From assembly GCA_012521335.1 (NCBI GenBank), contig JAAYMM010000083.1:1-49643 (forward strand): 49,643 bases of DNA, in the 5' to 3' direction. The notes under the pieces were generated by a model. That model ran no database searches. It was not told the origin of the DNA and saw only the letters and a list, made by a program, of their open reading frames with translations. The translations under genes and the position numbers were made by a program. Below, piece after piece: positions 29,065 through 37,299 of the stretch. Within the stretch, counting starts at the first letter, position 1, and each line of letters begins with the position of its first letter. The stretch is from Bacillota bacterium. GTDB lineage: Bacteria; Bacillota; Limnochordia; Darwinibacteriales; Darwinibacteriaceae.

Positions 29065-29832
29065 TTGAAGCTTCTTCTGGTTAACGATGACGGAATATTC
29101 GCCCCAGGTCTAGCAGCACTGCATGATGCGGTACAGGACAGGGCAGAAGTGGTAGTTGTGGCGCCCCATGAAGAGCACAGCGGCATGAGTCATGCCATCA
29201 CCCTAGATCGCCCGCTGCGCCTGAAAAAATTAGACCAGGGTTACACAGTCACCGGAACGCCTGCTGACTGCGTGAAGATAGGTTTGACGGCTCTGAACCT
29301 GAAGCCTGATTTTCTGCTTTCAGGTATCAATAACGGCCCCAACCTGGGTACAGACGTGCTCTACTCTGGAACGGTGGCAGCGGCGGTGGAAGGAGTACTC
29401 AACGGCATCCCCAGCATTGCCATCTCCCTGGCCGGGCCTCGCGAGTTCGTGCCCAGTGCGGCGAAAATGGCCCGAGAGCTGCTCTTTGAAGATCCCGGCT
29501 TTTTGCTGCGTCCGGAACTGATCCCCGCGGCGGGAGTGCTGAACATCAACATCCCCGCTCGGCCCAGAGAGGAGATCAAAGGGGTGCGCTTCACCAGAAT
29601 GGGAGTGCGCAAGTACGATGGTTTTGTCCATCAGCGCCAAGATCCTTGGGGCCGTCACTATTACTGGCTGGGGGGAGCTCCGGGGGCGCTGGAATCCGAC
29701 GAGTTGGATATAGACATCATGGCCGTGGATCAAGGCTACGTATCCATCACACCTCTCCAGTTCGATCTGACTAACTACCAAGAATTGGAGCGGCTGCAGA
29801 GGGCCAAGTACGATTGGCCAAGCTCAAGATAA
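29065..29832 (+). CDS. surE: 5'/3'-nucleotidase SurE
   Basis: LLVNDDGIFAPGLAAL, HEEHSGMSHAITL, SGINNGPNLGTDVLYSGTVAAAVEG; TTG start. Confidence 0.95.
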   Translation: MKLLLVNDDGIFAPGLAALHDAVQDRAEVVVVAPHEEHSGMSHAITLDRPLRLKKLDQGYTVTGTPADCVKIGLTALNLKPDFLLSGINNGPNLGTDVLYSGTVAAAVEGVLNGIPSIAISLAGPREFVPSAAKMARELLFEDPGFLLRPELIPAAGVLNINIPARPREEIKGVRFTRMGVRKYDGFVHQRQDPWGRHYYWLGGAPGALESDELDIDIMAVDQGYVSITPLQFDLTNYQELERLQRAKYDWPSSR

Positions 29833-29834
29833 CA

Positions 29835-29866
29835 GGGTTGCCCAGGTTGTGGGCCACCCTTTTTTT
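29835..29866 (+). terminator. Terminator after surE
   Basis: GGGTTGCCC / GGGCCACCC stem followed by TTTTTTT. Confidence 0.85.
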
Positions 29867-29932
29867 GTATAAAGCCAAATAGGGGGAGTGATAATAGAAT
29901 AGAAAAAGGGCGGCAGAAGGAGGGAGCCGGCC

Positions 29933-30112
29933 ATGAGCAGGGAGCCGCTTGATTTCACGAAGCAAGCCCGTTACATTGGTTCTCTCAAGAAGGACGAGCA
30001 GCTGTGTGATTACTACGAACTGGTCATTGACGGCAGGATCCACTACGTGTACATCCCAGTAGGTTCGGAGCAAAACGGAAGTGAACAGGGAAAGGGGACC
30101 GGTACAAGATGA
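29933..30112 (+). CDS. Small conserved-looking hypothetical protein (59 aa)
   Basis: MSREPLDFTKQARYIGSLKKDEQLCDYYELVIDGRIHYVYIPVGSEQNGSEQGKGTGTR; AAGGAGGGAG SD; ATGA overlap with the next ORF. Not in the ORF track (length cutoff). Confidence 0.6.
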   Translation: MSREPLDFTKQARYIGSLKKDEQLCDYYELVIDGRIHYVYIPVGSEQNGSEQGKGTGTR

Positions 30113-30435
30113 TTGCATTGGCCCAGGCTGACGTTCTGAGAGCTTTGAAGCGCTGCAGGTGCCTTGCCCAGCAGGACCTAGTGCTGAGCCAGTACCAAGA
30201 CGATCCCGATTACTGGAGAAGCTATGCCCTGAGCCGTCTCAGCATCTACCGGTGGCTGGAACGAATGGTTGTCGAACATGGGGTAAACCGAACGTATCTC
30301 TTGGCAGTGAAGAGATATTCAGGTTTACCCCTGTTTGTTTCCAACAGCAGAGACCAGGGGATAAAGGAGGCTCTGGAGGTCTTTTTTCTCTTTTTGGCAG
30401 GAGAAAGCCCACGGATTGCCAAAGTAAATGTGTGA
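30109..30435 (+). CDS. Hypothetical protein (108 aa)
   Basis: Translationally coupled (ATGA) to the preceding small ORF; no recognised family. Confidence 0.6.
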   Translation: MIALAQADVLRALKRCRCLAQQDLVLSQYQDDPDYWRSYALSRLSIYRWLERMVVEHGVNRTYLLAVKRYSGLPLFVSNSRDQGIKEALEVFFLFLAGESPRIAKVNV

Positions 30436-30461
30436 GATCGTAGATGTGGAGGCAGAAAACC

Positions 30462-30812
30462 ATGGGCTTTCTTTCCAAGCTGTTTGCGCCTGCCCGCGGG
30501 CCCAAGAGTCAGACGGGTTACGTTAAGCGGGAAGGCAAAGGAGCCATTTGGATCTACGTCCAGTGTGACAAATGCGGCGAGAAGATTCCAGTCCGGCTCC
30601 GCACCACCAGCGAACTGCAGAGGCGCGAGGGTCCCGATGCTGAGCTGGGCCCAGGGATGTTCTTCGTCAAGAAGACCGTCGTGGGTTCCAAGTGCTATCA
30701 GCGCATTGAGGTGGCCGTAGAATTCGACGCCAAATACGATGTGGTGGAAAGCAAGGTAACCAAGGGAAAACTCATCACCTACCAGGACTACAGACAAAAC
30801 AACGAGCAGTGA
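30462..30812 (+). CDS. Hypothetical protein with a CxxC motif (116 aa)
   Basis: GGAGGCAG SD; IYVQCDKCGEKIPVRLRTTSELQ. Confidence 0.75.
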   Translation: MGFLSKLFAPARGPKSQTGYVKREGKGAIWIYVQCDKCGEKIPVRLRTTSELQRREGPDAELGPGMFFVKKTVVGSKCYQRIEVAVEFDAKYDVVESKVTKGKLITYQDYRQNNEQ

Positions 30813-30836
30813 GTTCACTGCTCGTCTTTCTTTTCG
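30802..30836. terminator. Likely bidirectional terminator between the CxxC gene and lexA
   Basis: Perfect 11-bp inverted repeat ACGAGCAGTGA-GT-TCACTGCTCGT with T-rich tail on + and TGTTTTG on -; includes the TGA stop at 30810-30812. Confidence 0.8.
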
Positions 30837-30875
30837 TATGTAAACCCATACTGGTCGGATACTCTCACGACAAGA

Positions 30876-31487
30876 CTAATGGATTCTGCGGAACACTCCG
30901 ATCACTTTGCCCAAGATGCGCACATCGTCTACCAACAGGGGCTCTATGGCCGCATTCTCGGGCTGCAGGCGGATGTGTGTCCCTTCATGGAAGAAGCGCT
31001 TCACCGTTGCTTCTTCGCCATCAACCAAAGCTACCACAATTTCCCCGTTGCGAGCTGTCTCCTGCTTGGCCACCAGGACAAAATCGCCATCAAGAATCCC
31101 CGCTTCGATCATGCTATCGCCTTTGACCCGCAGCATGAACACATCTTCATGTTCAACAAAATCCTTGGGTATCGGGTAATAATCCTCAATGTTTTCCACC
31201 GCCAAAATGGGCATGCCGGCAGTCACTTTACCGACTAGAGGAACATCGACAATCCGGGCCTTCGAGGGCAGGGCTTCATCCAGGAGCTCAATGGCCCTAG
31301 GTTTGGAAAGGTCACGCCTGATGTAGCCCAACTCTTCGAGCTTAGTTAGGTGGCCGTGTACCGTAGAACTACTCCGCAGCCCCACAGCGTTACCGATTTC
31401 CCGCACAGAAGGGGGGTAACCCTTACTAGCTACTTCGCTTCTGATATACTCCAGGATTCTGCGCTGCCGCTCTGTAAGCTTGGGCAT
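30876..31487 (-). CDS. lexA: LexA repressor
   Basis: [81 protein letters not shown]. Confidence 0.97.
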   Translation of the reverse strand: MPKLTERQRRILEYIRSEVASKGYPPSVREIGNAVGLRSSSTVHGHLTKLEELGYIRRDLSKPRAIELLDEALPSKARIVDVPLVGKVTAGMPILAVENIEDYYPIPKDFVEHEDVFMLRVKGDSMIEAGILDGDFVLVAKQETARNGEIVVALVDGEEATVKRFFHEGTHIRLQPENAAIEPLLVDDVRILGKVIGVFRRIH

Positions 31488-31554
31488 GAGACGACCTCCT
31501 AAGGCTTGTACTCGGCTCTTTTGAGTTCATTATAGCATCTGGTGGACCGATGGT

Positions 31555-31628
31555 CAAACAATTGTTCTGAAAACAGTTGACAAAACATATGTTCTCCTGT
31601 ACACTAGAGCCAGAAGAACACATGTTCG
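31555..31628. promoter_or_regulatory. Three LexA (SOS) boxes in the lexA / yneA-like intergenic region
   Basis: CAAACAATTGTTCT (31555-31568), AAAACATATGTTCT (31582-31595), AGAACACATGTTCG (31615-31628), all close to CGAACNNNNGTTCG. Confidence 0.85.
31577..31605 (+). promoter_or_regulatory. Sigma-A-type promoter of the yneA-like gene, spanning the middle LexA box
   Basis: TTGACA (31577-31582), 17-nt spacer, TACACT (31600-31605). Confidence 0.75.
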
Positions 31629-31643
31629 CAGGAGGTTCAGATC

Positions 31644-31988
31644 ATGGGCAAGGCTCAAAGAACCCTAGACGCGGTGATGACAATCTCAGCGGTTGGTCTG
31701 GTGATCATGCTGATGCTGAGTGCAGCGGCCATTGCTGTCAAGGTACTGTGGGTTGATAACACACTAGATAAGATCGCCACCGAGCGCATCTATGCCGAAG
31801 TGATAGTCCAGCCAGGCGATACTCTGTGGACCATCGCCACGAGCCAGATGCCCACAGAAGACCCTCGAGATGCTGTGGCCAGAATTAGGGAACTCAACCA
31901 GCTGCAGTCGGCACAGATCTATCCGGGTCAAGTCCTGACCTTAGAAGTAACTCGGTCGTTGCAGCCACAGCAGTTGGTTAGCCGCTGA
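31644..31988 (+). CDS. LysM-domain YneA-like SOS cell-division suppressor
   Basis: N-terminal TM plus LysM (VIVQPGDTLWTIATSQMP...LNQLQSAQIYPGQVLTL), divergent from lexA with SOS boxes. Confidence 0.8.
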   Translation: MGKAQRTLDAVMTISAVGLVIMLMLSAAAIAVKVLWVDNTLDKIATERIYAEVIVQPGDTLWTIATSQMPTEDPRDAVARIRELNQLQSAQIYPGQVLTLEVTRSLQPQQLVSR

Positions 31989-32213
31989 ACTCAGGAGCAC
32001 GCATGCGGGCGGGCGACGGGCCGGCCCAAGGATTTCTTGGCTAGATAGTTGCAGCAATTCAACATCATATGATATGCTAGGCAGCCATCCACCCAAACGG
32101 TCCTATCCCGTAGGGTGGCTTTTTTCTTCACGCTGTACCGGAAGATGCCTGCTGCCCCTTCCTCACCAGGAACAGTAAACTTCGCATAAGGGATATTATG
32201 TAAACTACAATCT

Positions 32214-32258
32214 CAGACAAAAGCGAGACGAAGGAACAACCCTCCTCCGTCTCGTTCA
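32214..32258 (-). terminator. Terminator of the GNAT-like gene
   Basis: Minus-strand GAGACGGAGGA...TTCCTTCGTCTC stem then GCTTTTGT. Confidence 0.7.
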
Positions 32259-32261
32259 CGG

Positions 32262-33128
32262 CTAGAGCAATCGCCTGTAACAGCGATAGTGATCATGAAC
32301 CTCGAAGCCTGCCTTTTGAGCTGCGCGCAGCTCCAGGTCACTACCTTCAGCAATAAAGTACATCACTTCGTTTAGCGCCCCAAACTCTTGATAGAGTCTC
32401 TGGAGCAGACTCTGAATCAGAGCCTCTATAACGTCGGCGTTCTGCTCGTCAGTGAACAGGCCAACGATTTCGGCACCGCCGGGATAGGTTCGGGCACAGA
32501 TGCCAGCACGTACCACGTCGTGTTGGCGCACAGCCAGGATTCTAAAGCGCTCTAGCTCCCGCGCCACGTTTCTGCTGTGCCAGTACATCTCCAAAGGCAG
32601 CGCATAGCGATCGTGGAACACTGCGTATTCCGCAAAATCCGCCTCTGTAATGGACTCCACTCCGATGGCCGGTCGTGGCTGCTGCAGGGGGCCCCCGCGC
32701 CAGCGCGTGTCTATGCTAGCCTCAACACAGGCGAAGCCGCGGTTTTCCAGATAGCTAACGGCTCGCTGGTTCGCCGCCGGCACACCGATCAACAGTTCGT
32801 AACCTTCTAAGTGACTGCGCAGAACGGACAGGAACCCATCGGCAGTATCGCAATAGCAGGCCCTTTCGATCAAGAACAGGGTTGTCTGGGCATAGCGCTC
32901 CTTGGGATCCCAGAAATAGGCACAGATGCCCTGGAGGCGCTCCCCAGCGAAATAGCCCAGCAGCCTCTCCCGTTCTGCATGGGCAGCCTTCTGCAGGCGT
33001 TCTGTGAGCTGTGCCAGCGAGCTCACGCGAGGATAACTTGTGCTTTCTGCCCTCTTCCCCAACTCCCAAGCAACCCCGATCGTATGTTCGTCAACTTCCT
33101 GCAGTTCCTTAAGCATGGGATTCACCAT
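32262..33128 (-). CDS. GNAT-like acetyltransferase
   Basis: ERLLGYFAGERLQGICAYFW and ANQRAVSYLENRGFACVEA are acetyltransferase-like. Confidence 0.6.
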   Translation of the reverse strand: MVNPMLKELQEVDEHTIGVAWELGKRAESTSYPRVSSLAQLTERLQKAAHAERERLLGYFAGERLQGICAYFWDPKERYAQTTLFLIERACYCDTADGFLSVLRSHLEGYELLIGVPAANQRAVSYLENRGFACVEASIDTRWRGGPLQQPRPAIGVESITEADFAEYAVFHDRYALPLEMYWHSRNVARELERFRILAVRQHDVVRAGICARTYPGGAEIVGLFTDEQNADVIEALIQSLLQRLYQEFGALNEVMYFIAEGSDLELRAAQKAGFEVHDHYRCYRRLL

Positions 33129-33131
33129 GAC

Positions 33132-34217
33132 CTAAAGAGCCATATTCATCACTTCCCGCACTTCCTCCAGGGTTCTAACGGCTTCTTCCCTGGCAGCCCT
33201 GATGCCGTCGCGGAGCACCTGACGGATGTAGTCGGGGTTCTTCTCTAACTCTTTGCGTCTGGCGCGAAGCGGGCGCAGATACTCGTTGAGCGATTCGGTG
33301 AGCATGCGTTTCAGCTGCCCTGCTCCGGCATCCCCGATTTCTTCCGCAATCTCTTCAGGCGTGCGGCCTGTGGTGAGGGCAGTCAGGAGCAGCAAGTTGG
33401 ACACCTCTGGCCTGTTTTCAGGATCGTAGGTGATGGTGCGCTCTGAGTCGGTTTTGGCTCTTTTGATCAGCCGTGCCGTCTCATCTTCATCGGCACTGAG
33501 CATAATAGCATTGTTTCTGCTCTTGCTCATCTTCTGGGCGCCATCCAGTCCCAGAATCAAAGGCGCCTCGCTTAACAGGGCCTGCGGTTCTGGGAAGACG
33601 ACTCTATCCTTGGCAAAGCGGTTGTTGAAGCGGCGAGCGATTGTCCGAGTCAGCTCCAGATGGGGCAGCTGATCCTTCCCCACGGGAACTACTGTAGCCT
33701 TGCAGAAGAGGATATCTGCCGCCTGATGCACGGGATAGGTGTACATCCCCGCGTTGATGCTCTTCAACCCTGCAGCGGCAATCTCTTCTTTTACCGTGGG
33801 ATTGCGATCCAGCTCCGCCATGGTAACCAGTGTGAGAAAGGGCAGCAGGAGCTGGTTGAGTTCCGGAACATGGCTGTGCGGGAAAATGAAGGTCTTGCCG
33901 TTGCTGGGATCAAGCCCCGCCGCGATGTAGTCAATGGTGAGCTGATGGACATTCTCACTGATGGCCTCAAACGTCTCACGGTCGGTTAGCACCTGATAAT
34001 CGGCGATGACGATAAAGGTAGGCACACCCAACTGGTGCAGGCGTACCCGGTTCTGCAGTGAGCCGAAATAGTGCCCGATGTGCAGGCGGCCCGTAGGCCG
34101 GTCACCTGTGAGAATCTTGTGTTTCTCGGGGTTTTGCTCCAGGTCTTTTTCCAGCGCTCTGCTTCTGGCTAGAGACGCCTCAAAGGTGCCGAAATCCACA
34201 TGTTCGGCAGTGGTCAT
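33132..34217 (-). CDS. trpS: Tryptophanyl-tRNA synthetase
   Basis: TGDRPTGRLHIGHYFGSLQNRVRLHQ (HIGH region), GLDGAQKMSKSRNN (KMSKS). Confidence 0.97.
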   Translation of the reverse strand: MTTAEHVDFGTFEASLARSRALEKDLEQNPEKHKILTGDRPTGRLHIGHYFGSLQNRVRLHQLGVPTFIVIADYQVLTDRETFEAISENVHQLTIDYIAAGLDPSNGKTFIFPHSHVPELNQLLLPFLTLVTMAELDRNPTVKEEIAAAGLKSINAGMYTYPVHQAADILFCKATVVPVGKDQLPHLELTRTIARRFNNRFAKDRVVFPEPQALLSEAPLILGLDGAQKMSKSRNNAIMLSADEDETARLIKRAKTDSERTITYDPENRPEVSNLLLLTALTTGRTPEEIAEEIGDAGAGQLKRMLTESLNEYLRPLRARRKELEKNPDYIRQVLRDGIRAAREEAVRTLEEVREVMNMAL

Positions 34218-34269
34218 GTCCTGATCATCCTTTCTGTGCGTAACTAGTCATCGTTCCGTTGCTTGGCAG

Positions 34270-34510
34270 TAGGTATAAAAAAACGCCCCCAAATAAGGGA
34301 CGATAACTACCGCGGTGCCACCCTAGTTGATCGCATCTGCGACCCGCTCTCTCCCGTAACGGGGGAACTCCGGCTGGGCCTACTGCCTGTTCAGCCCAGC
34401 GACTCCAGGGCCCATTCCCTTCGTATCTGGGTCGATATCCCACCAATCTACCGACTCTCTGCACCAGAGGGACGAAGGTACTCTTCCCCTTCCCAGTCAT
34501 TGCTTTAGGC
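34270..34510 (-). promoter_or_regulatory. T-box leader of trpS (tRNA-Trp responsive)
   Basis: Minus strand: AGTACC stem-I bulge, candidate specifier GAA-TGG-GCC (UGG at 34412-34414), T-box AGGGTGGCACCGCG, terminator CGTCCC-TTATT-TGGGGGCG-TTTTTTT. Confidence 0.93.
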
Positions 34511-34653
34511 TCATTATACCTGGTTGGCGCCAAGAAAGTCAAGAATTGGAGGGAAAGCGGCGTTTTAGTACCAGGTGAGAAAAGTGGTGCGAAGGGAACC
34601 AGGCCAGAACAGCGAAATCTTGAGCCTATACTCCGAAGAAAGGACTGAACGCC

Positions 34654-35496
34654 ATGAGCGAGAAAATCAAACTGTTTACGGACAGCGCTTCCGATTTACC
34701 CGAAATCTACCGCCAGCGCTACGACGTTGGTGTTGTTCCCTTAACCGTCATCTTCGGTGAACAGGAGTTCAAAGATGGTGTCACCTTGTCCATCGTGGAC
34801 TTCTGGAAAAAGCTAGCGGAAAGCAGGGAACTTCCTTCCACCAACCAGGCAGCGCCCCAGGATTTCGTCGACGCTTTTGAGCCTTACATCAAGGACGGCT
34901 GGACCATTCTTTATATCGGCATCTCCACCAAGCTCAGCGGCACGGTGCAGAGCGCCCACATAGCCAAAGAGCTTCTGGGCACGGACCGCATTCACATCTT
35001 CGACTCCAAATCAGCGTCTTTGGGCGAGTCCCTTCTAGTGATCACCGCTGGTGAGCTGCTGCAGCGGGGCTCCAGTCTTCAGGAGGTTCTGGCGCAGCTG
35101 GAGATCGACCGCGGCAGTTCTGGTGCCTACTTTACCATCGATTCCCTCACTCACCTAGTGAAGGGAGGCCGCCTGACTAAGACTCAGGGTCTTGTTGGCT
35201 CGATGCTCAAGATCAAACCCATCCTGCGCATCACCGAGGAAGGTACCGTGGAAGTTGATGACAAAGTCCGTTCCATGAAAAAAGCCCTGCAGACCTTAGT
35301 AGACAAAGCTAAGGCCCATAGGCTCGATTTCAGTCAGCGGCGAGTCGCTGTCGTGCACAGTTACGGTGCGGAGTCAGTAGATGAACTGAAAGCTTTGGTT
35401 CAACAGGAACTCAAGCCCAGCGAAATCGTGGAAGGGCTAATCGGTCCCACCGTCGGCACCCACGCCGGTCCGGGCGGATTGGCACTCTTCTTTTAG
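34654..35496 (+). CDS. DegV family fatty-acid-binding protein
   Basis: KLFTDSASDLPEIYRQRYDVGVVPLTVIFGEQEF; GPTVGTHAGPGGLALFF C-terminus. Confidence 0.95.
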   Translation: MSEKIKLFTDSASDLPEIYRQRYDVGVVPLTVIFGEQEFKDGVTLSIVDFWKKLAESRELPSTNQAAPQDFVDAFEPYIKDGWTILYIGISTKLSGTVQSAHIAKELLGTDRIHIFDSKSASLGESLLVITAGELLQRGSSLQEVLAQLEIDRGSSGAYFTIDSLTHLVKGGRLTKTQGLVGSMLKIKPILRITEEGTVEVDDKVRSMKKALQTLVDKAKAHRLDFSQRRVAVVHSYGAESVDELKALVQQELKPSEIVEGLIGPTVGTHAGPGGLALFF

Positions 35497-35862
35497 GCTC
35501 TTGGCGATGGGCACATTTGCATCAGCCAAATCGTACTGCTCCAGTTGAGCCACAGGCACCCAGGCGCAGGCAGAATGAACCCGGAGGGTTATCTCTCCCC
35601 CGGTCTGCCTAGCCAGATAGGCAATGACCAGAAAATCCCCATGATCATACTGAGCATGGACTGCTTGGTAAATATGATCAACCTCGATCTGGATGCCCAG
35701 TTCTTCTTCGATTTCCCGAACGAGGCACTCCTCCGGGGTTTCCCCGTTTTCCAGCTTGCCGCCTGGGAACTCCCACTTGCCCGCCAGGGCTCCGTCTCTG
35801 CGCTGACAGAGCAGTACCTCGTCACCGCGTTGAATTATAGCTGCAATTACAGGCAGTGGCAT
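35437..35862 (-). CDS. NUDIX hydrolase (MutT-like)
   Basis: NUDIX box GKLENGETPEECLVREIEEELGI; KWEFPGGK. Confidence 0.93.
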   Translation of the reverse strand: MPLPVIAAIIQRGDEVLLCQRRDGALAGKWEFPGGKLENGETPEECLVREIEEELGIQIEVDHIYQAVHAQYDHGDFLVIAYLARQTGGEITLRVHSACAWVPVAQLEQYDLADANVPIAKSLKEECQSARTGVGADGGTD

Positions 35863-35909
35863 CTTTCTGACCTCCAAACATCTCAGCCAGCCTGCACCTG
35901 AAGGCCGGC

Positions 35910-35943
35910 AAAAGAAAAGCCAGTTCGTCGAAGCTGAACTGGC
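35910..35943 (-). terminator. Terminator downstream of tRNA-fMet
   Basis: Minus strand GCCAGTTC-AGCTTCGAC-GAACTGGC then TTTTCTTTT. Confidence 0.8.
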
Positions 35944-35963
35944 GACAATGGTTTCCAAAAAAA

Positions 35964-36040
<77 letters not shown>

Positions 36041-36101
36041 TCACTGCTTACATCTTAACCCATAACCTCGCTCTTGTCAAGGGCTGTGGAGATTCCGCCA
36101 G

Positions 36102-36428
36102 TTAACTGGCGGAGATCCACTTATCCAGCCTTGCTGCGATCAATTCTTTGGGCATGACTCCCACCAGGCGGTCCACTTCTTGGCCGTCTTGGAAGATGAT
36201 CATGGTGGGGATGCTCATCACCCCATACTGATGCGCAGTATACTGATTGGCATCCACGTCCAGTTTCGCGATTTGGGCTTTGCCTGCGTAGTCGCGGGCG
36301 AGTTCATCTACGATGGGTGCCAGCATTCTGCAGGGACCGCACCAAGCAGCCCAGAAATCTACTAAGGAGACTCCCTGGTAATCCAAGATCTTGCTTTGAA
36401 AATCTTGATCAGTCACGGTCATTGGCAT
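36102..36428 (-). CDS. trxA: Thioredoxin
   Basis: VSLVDFWAAWCGPCRMLAPIVDELA; start at MPMTVTDQ after AAGGAGG. Confidence 0.96.
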   Translation of the reverse strand: MPMTVTDQDFQSKILDYQGVSLVDFWAAWCGPCRMLAPIVDELARDYAGKAQIAKLDVDANQYTAHQYGVMSIPTMIIFQDGQEVDRLVGVMPKELIAARLDKWISAS

Positions 36429-36473
36429 CTGCACAACCTCCTTAAGGGAAACAGTCTTTGTCTGTTCATCTCT

Positions 36474-36502
36474 AGTATATACCCCCACGGGGTATATGTC
36501 AA
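36474..36502 (-). promoter_or_regulatory. Consensus sigma-A promoter of trxA with a palindromic operator in the spacer
   Basis: Minus strand TTGACA-17 nt-TATACT; 9-bp perfect inverted repeat ATATACCCC-CAC-GGGGTATAT (36477-36497). Confidence 0.8.
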
Positions 36503-36505
36503 CCC

Positions 36506-37189
36506 CTAGACCACAAGCCTGACTTCACAACCGGACTGGTTCTTGCAGACCAGCACTCTCTCCCCTTCCTCCTCCACAACGTAAAGCGCGGAGCCACAGG
36601 TGGGGCACCCGTAGATGAGAGGCTCTGGATAGGCTGCAGCACTGCGTCCAGAGGCGTAATCCTGCAGATGACGGAACACTTCCACCAACAACATTACATC
36701 CTCGCGAGCCCGGTGGGCATTGGCGTACGCTTCTTCCAGATGGAAATGGTACATCAAGTTGCTCAACCGATGGCTGCCGCCACCTCCAGGGTAGATGGCC
36801 AGTTTCGGAAACAGCTCTCGGCTGATGGTTAGAGTGTCAATTCCTCCGCCACCCAGCTCCAAAAGGCTATGGCGTCGAAACATCGCGTTCAAAAAGCGCA
36901 GATCGAACTGCAGGTTGTGCGCGACAGGCGTGCCCAAGCCGATGAACTCGCGGATGGCCGGTGCCACCTCGGCCTCTACCGGAGCATCTTTGAGATCCGC
37001 ATCCGTTAGGCCTGTGATCTCCGTGATCTCCTTGGGCAGCGGACGCTGGGGGTTGATCAGCGTCTCATACTCAGCCACTTCACCACTGCGGCTAAGGGAC
37101 AGCATGAAGACTTCGATAATGCGGTCCCTCCGTGCATCCAGACCTGTTGTCTCCACATCCACGAACACTAGTCGATCGTAAATTGCCAT
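36506..37189 (-). CDS. DnaQ-like 3'-5' exonuclease with C-terminal zinc-ribbon-like segment
   Basis: LVFVDVETTGLDARRDRIIEV, VAHNLQFDLRFLN, C-terminal GCPTCGSALYVVEEEGERVLVCKNQSGCE. Confidence 0.88.
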   Translation of the reverse strand: MAIYDRLVFVDVETTGLDARRDRIIEVFMLSLSRSGEVAEYETLINPQRPLPKEITEITGLTDADLKDAPVEAEVAPAIREFIGLGTPVAHNLQFDLRFLNAMFRRHSLLELGGGGIDTLTISRELFPKLAIYPGGGGSHRLSNLMYHFHLEEAYANAHRAREDVMLLVEVFRHLQDYASGRSAAAYPEPLIYGCPTCGSALYVVEEEGERVLVCKNQSGCEVRLVV

Positions 37190-37299
37190 CAGCCCCTCCT
37201 GAGCAACCTCTCACTCTCCTCCCTGATTTCTCCCTGCAGATGAAAATCCCTCCAACTATCAGCTCAGGCGGTTTGGAGGGATTGTGTTGGGATGAAGAA

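Noticed and set aside
31555-31628. Repeated similar 14-mers suggesting a repeat array
   Set aside because: These are LexA operator boxes, not CRISPR repeats; no CRISPR array or cas gene is visible in the window.
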